This document shows, one piece after another, positions 24,328 through 29,300 of a stretch of DNA of 29,300 nucleotides. Position 1 is the first letter of the stretch; every line of letters begins with the position of its first letter. Position numbers and translations under genes: made by a program. A model generated the notes under the pieces. The model had not been told where the DNA came from. It saw only the letters and a program-made list of their open reading frames with translations, and made no database searches. The stretch covers positions 1 through 29,300 of the forward strand of contig CAYGPP010000035.1 of assembly GCA_964351885.1 (NCBI GenBank). The letters are read 5' to 3'. This DNA is from Marinoscillum sp964351885. GTDB lineage: Bacteria; Bacteroidota; Bacteroidia; Cytophagales; Cyclobacteriaceae.

Positions 24328-24936
24328 CTAAGAAGCATCCCTAAACCCTCTCGGAAATGGGCGATATGCATAATGGTGCAACACTTCTTCTATTGCTATT
24401 TTGATTGCTTCGGTGATTGGGAGTATTGTATGACCTAGTCGAAAATCAATTTGAGCTAAGCGCTGATAATAGTCAGAGAAAATCGGTACGTATTGTCCCA
24501 ATTTAATGTTAGCAATGGCTTTTTCATAATTCTCAGCTTGTCCTTCTTTGATCAGTTTGCAAGTAGCCAATCTGAGCTCACCTAATTTATCCCTAGACGC
24601 ACCATACCCAAAAAGTCTACAGATCAAACCACGATGCACATAATCTCCACATGATCCTTGTGTGTTATTATTCACAGTCAATGGTTTATAAATTACACAG
24701 ATATCATTTGGTCGATCTTCTAGCTTTTGGAGGACTGTAGTAGTTTGATCAGTGAGAAAGAGATGAAAAGCGTATGGCAAGAACTCCAAAGGCGTGGCAT
24801 CTATATCAGGTTTGGTGCAGCATCGGCCACACCCTGATATACAATGCAGTCCAGTTTCGGACTGAAATCCTGCTATCTCTTGGTCAAGTTGGTGAAACAG
24901 CCTGTTCACGGACTTAACTCTGCGCATGATCGACAT
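24328..24936 (-). CDS. YkgJ-like cysteine-cluster protein
   Basis: The 202-residue protein has the CxxxCxxCC signature (HCISGCGRCC, with Cys32, 36, 39 and 40) and further cysteines at 80, 96, 106 and 126 (SCGDYVHRGLICRLFGYG). This pattern defines the zinc/iron-chelating YkgJ family, whose function is mostly unknown. The cysteine spacing could hold an Fe-S cluster or zinc. Two candidate starts exist (MSIM); the first is kept. It is convergent with hisB with one base between stop codons, so antisense read-through from the his operon is possible. Confidence 0.85.
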   Translation of the reverse strand: MSIMRRVKSVNRLFHQLDQEIAGFQSETGLHCISGCGRCCTKPDIDATPLEFLPYAFHLFLTDQTTTVLQKLEDRPNDICVIYKPLTVNNNTQGSCGDYVHRGLICRLFGYGASRDKLGELRLATCKLIKEGQAENYEKAIANIKLGQYVPIFSDYYQRLAQIDFRLGHTILPITEAIKIAIEEVLHHYAYRPFPRGFRDAS

Positions 24937-25315
24937 TAAGTGCGGCGAATGTACGAATAAGACTTGTGATGGATTGAATTATTATTTTATCACATCTATT
25001 GATGATAAGACGAACACGGATGGCAGGGTATTCCGATTGACTTTATTAGCTTTCTTTTAGACCGTCATTCCACGGCGAGGGAAGTATGACCAAGACCGGG
25101 GAATCTCTGAAGTTGATATTGGGGTTCCCCGATCTTCACTCCTTCGAGTCGCTCCGTCGTGGAATGACGAAATTTATTATCCGCATTTAGTCAGCATTTG
25201 GTATTCTTATGAATAACAAATCTGCTGCATTTTGACTTGCTGGTGAAAAAACAAACAAGAGCATAAAGGCTAATTCGATTTTGTGTTTCTTCAAACAGAT
25301 CTAAAAATTGAGTGA
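24937..25315. other. 379-bp intergenic spacer
   Basis: Between the YkgJ-like gene and the barrel protein gene I see no coding frame or RNA gene. It holds the palindromic repeat at 25063-25169 and a short inverted repeat TTATCA/TGATAA (24987-24992 and 25003-25008) upstream of the YkgJ-like gene, which might be an operator. The remaining sequence is AT-rich without recognised signal. Confidence 0.6.
25063..25169. repeat. Palindromic intergenic repeat element, about 107 bp
   Basis: Perfect 12-bp terminal arms CGTCATTCCACG (25063-25074) and CGTGGAATGACG (25158-25169) enclose an inner inverted repeat CGGGGAA (25097-25103) and TTCCCCG (25125-25131). The element is much richer in GC than its flanks. 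GTCATTCC-to-GGAATGAC palindromes of this type are common as dispersed intergenic repeats in bacterial genomes, including Bacteroidota. Only one copy is seen in this window. Confidence 0.75.
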
Positions 25316-25966
25316 CTATTTTTTAGTCTTAAAACGTAGGTTAAGTTCGATCATGAAGAGATGTGTATAGTGCAATTCCAATTGCTTTTCTTTCCATCCG
25401 ATTAGGGAAGGGAAATAGGTAATGTCTAATGAAAAATATTCAATTGGATGAAAAGAAGCAGAAAAACCGGCACTTAGATGGTTCTGGACTAGACTATTTC
25501 TGTTTTGGATTACAGTATCTGGAAGGACAACTGGATTGGTTTCAAAGTAATTGCTTTGGTTGATTTGAAGCCCGAGGGAAGTATGAAAATACCTCCATTC
25601 TCTACCAAAATGAACCGCCAAAAAACTGACAGCTGTTGAGTTGTACTTTTCATCTATGTCTGGTTGATCTGCAAACATAAAAGGTTCATCCACTGCAAAT
25701 CCAAATCTTACGTCAATGGAGATATTGTCTTTGATGTAGTATTCTCCATTTACCCCAAAACCAAGAACACCATTTGTTTTTCCATACCTATCTCCTTTGT
25801 TTAAATAGAAGCTGCTGTACGTTGGCACTGATACTTTAATGATTAACTCTGTTTTTTCGGCGTACACTTTTTCGGATGAAGTACTAGTAGAGTCCTTGTC
25901 CTGTGCCTGTAAATAATTGCAGGTGATAATGCCTATGAATAAAAACTGGATAACTATTTTCATCAT
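25316..25966 (-). CDS. Small outer-membrane beta-barrel-like protein
   Basis: The 216-residue protein has a signal peptide (residues 1-22, ending LQAQ). A short Ser/Thr linker follows, then alternating beta strands with aromatic girdles (VLGFGVNGEYYI, SIDVRFGFAV, VSFLAVHFGREWRYF, SAGFSASFHPIEYFSLDITYFP). The last strand, LFMIELNLRFKTKK, resembles a barrel closing strand. I do not recognise a specific family; an 8-stranded OmpW/OmpA-like barrel is likely. Two tandem ATGs mark the start. It stands 224 bp downstream of the orphan permease gene and may have its own promoter. Confidence 0.75.
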   Translation of the reverse strand: MMKIVIQFLFIGIITCNYLQAQDKDSTSTSSEKVYAEKTELIIKVSVPTYSSFYLNKGDRYGKTNGVLGFGVNGEYYIKDNISIDVRFGFAVDEPFMFADQPDIDEKYNSTAVSFLAVHFGREWRYFHTSLGLQINQSNYFETNPVVLPDTVIQNRNSLVQNHLSAGFSASFHPIEYFSLDITYFPSLIGWKEKQLELHYTHLFMIELNLRFKTKK

Positions 25967-26190
25967 ATGTTTCCCTTCTTCTTTCTAAAATAGAGAATTT
26001 TATCATGAGCCTCAATTTTATTTTTTTGTTAGAAAGTAGGGATAAAAACAGTAAATAGAGATTCTCTTGGTAGATGTCATTTATGAATCAGGTAGACTTC
26101 AGAATGACTAAATGAAGTAATCTAAAAATCACACCATACTGCTCAGATCGGAATGATTGGCTCTAGTCTTGATAGCGCTCAGACATTTCC

Positions 26191-28572
26191 TTATTCATCC
26201 CTCAAAGATTTCACAGGATTGGCCAGAGCCGCCTTGGTGATGATCCAACCAGTGGTGAGTATTCCCATGGAGAAAATGATCAGCGAGCTGAATATCAATG
26301 GAAACGCTCCTACGGAAATGTGGTATGCATAGATCTCGTCTAAGAGTCCCGTGGAGAGATAATATCCTCCGACTGATCCGAGTAATGCAGCAAAACCGAG
26401 TATGATTGCGAACTCTCTGCTCAAGATCATCACAAGATTACTTAGGCTGGCACCAAGTGCTTTTCTTACACCGATTTCCTTGGTTCTTTTTTCCACGTTG
26501 AGTGAAGCCAAAGCGTAAATTCCAGAAATGGATAAAAGCCCACCGAGCACGGTTAAGAATAGAAATATTTTTTTCAGATTACCATTGGTCTCGCGTAAAC
26601 CGCCAAGAATATTGTCTTCCTGATAATTGCCAAAATATGGTTTCTCAGGAAAGGACTCTTGCCAAATAGCTTCTAATGCTTCGTTGATTTCCTCCCTGTC
26701 TTCTGGTGCACATCGAACTGCCATTGTTTGATATTCATTCGGTTTGGATTGATAGAAAATAAATGGTTCTTCTTCGGTTGATCGAAAGAGATTATCAACA
26801 TGGTTTTCAATCACCCCTACAATTCTCATGCGTTCGCCACGGATAGTGACTATTGAGGAAATTGGGTTGTTCGAAATATCGCAGTGCTTCAAGAATGCCT
26901 TATTGACAACCACTGATGAAGTCTGATCGGTGGTGGTATTAAGATCGAGGAAGCGTCCTTCCACTATTTTGAGGCCCATCGTTTCGAAGAAATTCACACC
27001 AACTTCTATATGCTGCACCTGATACTCGGTAGTATCTATTGACACGGGAAATGGATAACTACTCCAGCCGAGCATATGATGTGAAAGAGCCGTATTCTCC
27101 ACTTTGGGATTGCTGCGAATTCTGCCACTTATCAGATCATAATCCTTTTTGGTGTTGACTGAGGTGACAATGATATACTTGTAATCATAGCCGTAATCTA
27201 TCGCCTCCTGAAACTTTGTGTTTTGTATAAACACCACCCCGTTAATAAGCACAAATACGGAGATAGCAAATTGTATAGTAACTAATGTCTTCGTAAACCA
27301 GTTGGTGCCTTTCAGCTTCACATTACTTTTGAGCAATTCTATTGGCATGAATTTGCTATTGGCGAAAGCTGGATATAGTCCCGCAATCAATGATGCGGTA
27401 AATACCAAAACTAGCAAGGTGATCACCAAATTGAGTCCATTTAGGTCAGAGAGGCTATATCTCAGTCCCCACATATCAGCAAACTCTTCGGAGATGAACT
27501 TGGCCATTATTAAGCCGACTATCAAGGATAGTACAATTGTCAAGAGCATTTCCGTAAGGAACTGTAGCACGATCATCTGACGGGAAGCGCCTATTACTTT
27601 CCTAATTCCCACTTCTTTGAGTCGTCTTGCAGTGATCGCAAATGAAGTATTGGTGAGATTGAAACAGGCAATCAAGAGAATCATCAAAGCCATCGTGGAA
27701 AATATAATCAACGGTGTAATGCTGATAGGGGTATCGAGCATGCTCCATCCAATATCATCCTCGTTGAGTGGCTCGTTAAACGGGTGAAGCGCAAAACCAG
27801 TGACTTTTGCGTCTGGCTTCATCTCGTTTCTAAGCTTCACGTATTCTGTAAGTAGTGGAGCGATTTCTTCTGCGCGATCAGGACTCGAAAGAGTTACAAT
27901 GAGTGCGGGATCACGCCAATCACCCCACTCACTATTTGAGAGATCGTAGATATCCATAAAGTGCTCATGCCGTACCATCAGATTAAATCTGATTGAACTG
28001 TTCATGGGCTTGTTCTTGAATACCGCCCCAATTACGAATTGTTTTTCACTTTCGTTAGGCAGATAACATTTGATGGTTTGACCAATTGGATTACCGTCAT
28101 CAAAGAATTTGTTGGCTGTTTCCTCACTTATAATAACCGTATTTAGTTTCTGAAAGGATTCATAACTCCCTTTGATCAAGTCAAATTGGAACATGCGAAA
28201 GAAACTGCTATCTGCGAATTGAATCCCCTCACTGAAGGATTTTTTATTGACTCTTACATAAGCGCCAGCAGAATTGTATCTAGTGAATTGCTCCACTCCA
28301 GCAATGTTTTCTACGAGCGCGGGCCCTAGATTGACCGGAGCTATGATGTGTCGGCCTATTACATCTTCGTCTTGATATTGGGTATGGATAATGAAAGTGT
28401 TGGATAACTTCTCCTTATCAAATGCATCGTCAAATTCGAAGTTGAATGCTATGATGAGGTATGCAGTAATGCAACAAGCGAGTGCTATCCCAAGCCCAAA
28501 AGCATTGATGATTACATAGCTCTTATTCTTGCGAAAGTTGCGAAGGGAGGTTAGGAGGAAATTTCGTAACAT
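26191..28572 (-). CDS. Orphan MacB/FtsX-type permease with duplicated modules
   Basis: The 793-residue protein contains two MacB-periplasmic-core plus FtsX modules. The coupling motif occurs twice: RRLKEVGIRKVIGASR (first half) and KRTKEIGVRKALGAS (second half). About eight membrane helices are visible, arranged 1+3 and 1+3 around two large periplasmic domains. The N-terminus MLRNFLLTSLRNFRKNKSYVIINAFGLGIA is typical for the large Bacteroidota family of such permeases. No ATPase gene is present nearby, so it depends on an ATPase encoded elsewhere or works differently; the substrate is unknown. Relatives are often controlled by two-component systems, but none is visible here. A perfect inverted repeat reaches into the start codon. 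Confidence 0.93.
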   Translation of the reverse strand: MLRNFLLTSLRNFRKNKSYVIINAFGLGIALACCITAYLIIAFNFEFDDAFDKEKLSNTFIIHTQYQDEDVIGRHIIAPVNLGPALVENIAGVEQFTRYNSAGAYVRVNKKSFSEGIQFADSSFFRMFQFDLIKGSYESFQKLNTVIISEETANKFFDDGNPIGQTIKCYLPNESEKQFVIGAVFKNKPMNSSIRFNLMVRHEHFMDIYDLSNSEWGDWRDPALIVTLSSPDRAEEIAPLLTEYVKLRNEMKPDAKVTGFALHPFNEPLNEDDIGWSMLDTPISITPLIIFSTMALMILLIACFNLTNTSFAITARRLKEVGIRKVIGASRQMIVLQFLTEMLLTIVLSLIVGLIMAKFISEEFADMWGLRYSLSDLNGLNLVITLLVLVFTASLIAGLYPAFANSKFMPIELLKSNVKLKGTNWFTKTLVTIQFAISVFVLINGVVFIQNTKFQEAIDYGYDYKYIIVTSVNTKKDYDLISGRIRSNPKVENTALSHHMLGWSSYPFPVSIDTTEYQVQHIEVGVNFFETMGLKIVEGRFLDLNTTTDQTSSVVVNKAFLKHCDISNNPISSIVTIRGERMRIVGVIENHVDNLFRSTEEEPFIFYQSKPNEYQTMAVRCAPEDREEINEALEAIWQESFPEKPYFGNYQEDNILGGLRETNGNLKKIFLFLTVLGGLLSISGIYALASLNVEKRTKEIGVRKALGASLSNLVMILSREFAIILGFAALLGSVGGYYLSTGLLDEIYAYHISVGAFPLIFSSLIIFSMGILTTGWIITKAALANPVKSLRDE

Positions 28573-28606
28573 GGCTGTAATTAATGAACGTACGAATTAC
28601 AGCCAT
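28571..28606. repeat. Perfect 12-bp inverted repeat at the permease start codon
   Basis: ATGGCTGTAATT (28571-28582) and AATTACAGCCAT (28595-28606) are perfect complements with a 12-base spacer. The arm proximal to the gene shares its last two bases with the ATG at 28572. In RNA it would form a hairpin that buries the ribosome-binding region; in DNA it could be an operator for a dimeric regulator. Confidence 0.8.
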
Positions 28607-28620
28607 ATTTCAAATAATTG

Positions 28621-28656
28621 TGTCACGCCAAAGTAAAGGGTTGTCACAAATTGTCA
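28621..28656. promoter_or_regulatory. Phased TGTCA direct repeats upstream of the orphan permease
   Basis: TGTCA occurs at 28621-28625, 28642-28646 and 28652-28656, at intervals of 21 and 10 bases, i.e. on one face of the helix; two copies are extended to TTGTCA. They lie 49-85 bases upstream of the start. Between them, on the minus strand, TTACTTTG is one mismatch from the -7 consensus. This could be a regulator site, but no binding protein can be named. Confidence 0.4.
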
Positions 28657-28733
28657 TGGGCATTTATATCGTGAATATTTTTTTGATCAATGGAAGTCTC
28701 CAGAATAGGTAATTGAGCTATTTCCATGAAGCA

Positions 28734-29300
28734 CTATTTTAAGACATATACAACTACCGCTTTCATCCCAAACATATCTCCAGTATACTCTGTACCTGTT
28801 AATTGAAACCAATAATCAGCGGATAGTCTGATTGAAAATTGTTCGCTTAGTTGTGATTCTATTCCGAACTCTGATCGGAGAAAACTTTGCATTTGATTGT
28901 CAGGAAACTTGCTCTCTACCAATATGATTTTCTCTGTCCCAGATTCAAGAAGCCTATTCATTACCTCAGTATTTTGAGTAAGGTCAAGGAGATAACCTGA
29001 GGAGATGAATGGCTTCATTTTTCCTTGAGAAGAAGGATTGGTAATCTTGAAAAATGCTCCTGCCTGAGTGCTAGAATTTGCTATTTCAGAATTCTGCCAA
29101 GTATATCCTGTACCATATACACCACCTGCTCCATATATTCCCTGGTCACTTTGATCAACTATTTTAGTGTAGAAGTCAGGGTTACTAATTGCATATTTTT
29201 GAGCGCCATAATTCAATTCAGTAATCAAACAAAGCCACGAAGCTGGCTGATATTCAAGATTCAGACCTATGCTGTATGCTGAGAAAGCTGATTGATCACC
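28734..29300 (-). CDS. Outer-membrane beta-barrel protein, 5' end beyond the window
   Basis: The frame is open from the right edge to a stop at 28734, leaving 188 residues of the C-terminal part. It could start internally at TTG 29228, but the upstream in-frame residues (AYSIGLNLEYQPASWLCLITELNYG) continue the same beta-barrel pattern, so the gene clearly extends past 29300. Strands such as AGAFFKI, MKPFISSGYLLDL and FSIRLSADYWFQL are amphipathic with aromatic ends, and the final strand is FGMKAVVVYVLK. No specific family is recognised. Confidence 0.75.
   Translation of the reverse strand, partial: GDQSAFSAYSIGLNLEYQPASWLCLITELNYGAQKYAISNPDFYTKIVDQSDQGIYGAGGVYGTGYTWQNSEIANSSTQAGAFFKITNPSSQGKMKPFISSGYLLDLTQNTEVMNRLLESGTEKIILVESKFPDNQMQSFLRSEFGIESQLSEQFSIRLSADYWFQLTGTEYTGDMFGMKAVVVYVLK

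Noticed and set aside
25063..25169. CRISPR array or integrated element boundary
   Set aside because: Only one inverted unit is present, with no spaced direct repeats, cas genes, integrase or tRNA site nearby.
28590..28660. Sigma-54 promoter upstream of the orphan permease
   Set aside because: TTTGGCGTGACAC recalls the -24 box, but the expected GC at -12 is absent at the fixed spacing.

Overview
The window looks like a chromosomal segment of a marine-type Bacteroidota, most likely order Cytophagales. The evidence is a type IX secretion (T9SS) C-terminal sorting domain, a BNR/PKD/CARDB/CUB mosaic exoprotein, outer-membrane barrels, MacB-like orphan permeases, a short Bacteroidota-type SpeA, a bifunctional HisB, weak A-rich ribosome-binding regions, and several matches to the Bacteroidota promoter (TTTG at -33, TAnnTTTG at -7). 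The exact genus cannot be read from the sequence. I saw no rRNA, tRNA, CRISPR array or insertion sequence.

Layout. (1) 1-4950, minus: fmt, then folA, an SDR oxidoreductase and a secreted subtilisin-like protease that runs off the left edge. A small two-helix membrane ORF may lie on the plus strand between folA and fmt. (2) 5010-10736, minus: a 1328-residue BNR exoprotein with a T9SS tail, a small lipoprotein directly upstream of it, and a NamZ/DUF1343 lipoprotein. (3) 10775-12772: an FtsX/LolC-type permease (plus) abutting tail-to-tail a DPM1-like glycosyltransferase (minus). (4) 12825-18904, arginine-centred: speA (minus) diverges from a coupled plus-strand run of COG1834 amidinohydrolase, CtlX, ArgS and MenA. 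(5) 18971-19822: a tandem universal stress protein with a strong terminator. (6) 19876-24326: a histidine operon hisG-hisD-hisC-hisB. It is preceded by a near-perfect promoter and a 12-codon His-containing leader ORF that I consider a new attenuator candidate. (7) 24328-29300, minus: a YkgJ-like cysteine-cluster protein, a 379-bp spacer with a palindromic repeat, a small barrel protein, a duplicated MacB/FtsX orphan permease with a perfect 12-bp inverted repeat at its start codon, and a partial barrel protein at the right edge.

How the parts work together. The amidinohydrolase and CtlX could form an ATP-independent route from arginine (or a methylated arginine) through citrulline to ornithine. 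This route would sit opposite the arginine-to-agmatine step of SpeA and be co-transcribed with ArgS, the main consumer of arginine for translation. The his genes cover the ends of the histidine pathway; hisHAFI are not here. Genes are packed very tightly: there are ATGA or TAATG overlaps within operons, and two convergent pairs have 0 or 1 bp between stop codons.

The most interesting non-coding signals are the his leader at 19876-20026, the inverted repeat and phased TGTCA repeats upstream of the orphan permease (28571-28656), and the inverted repeat that overlays the fmt promoter (4958-4996).
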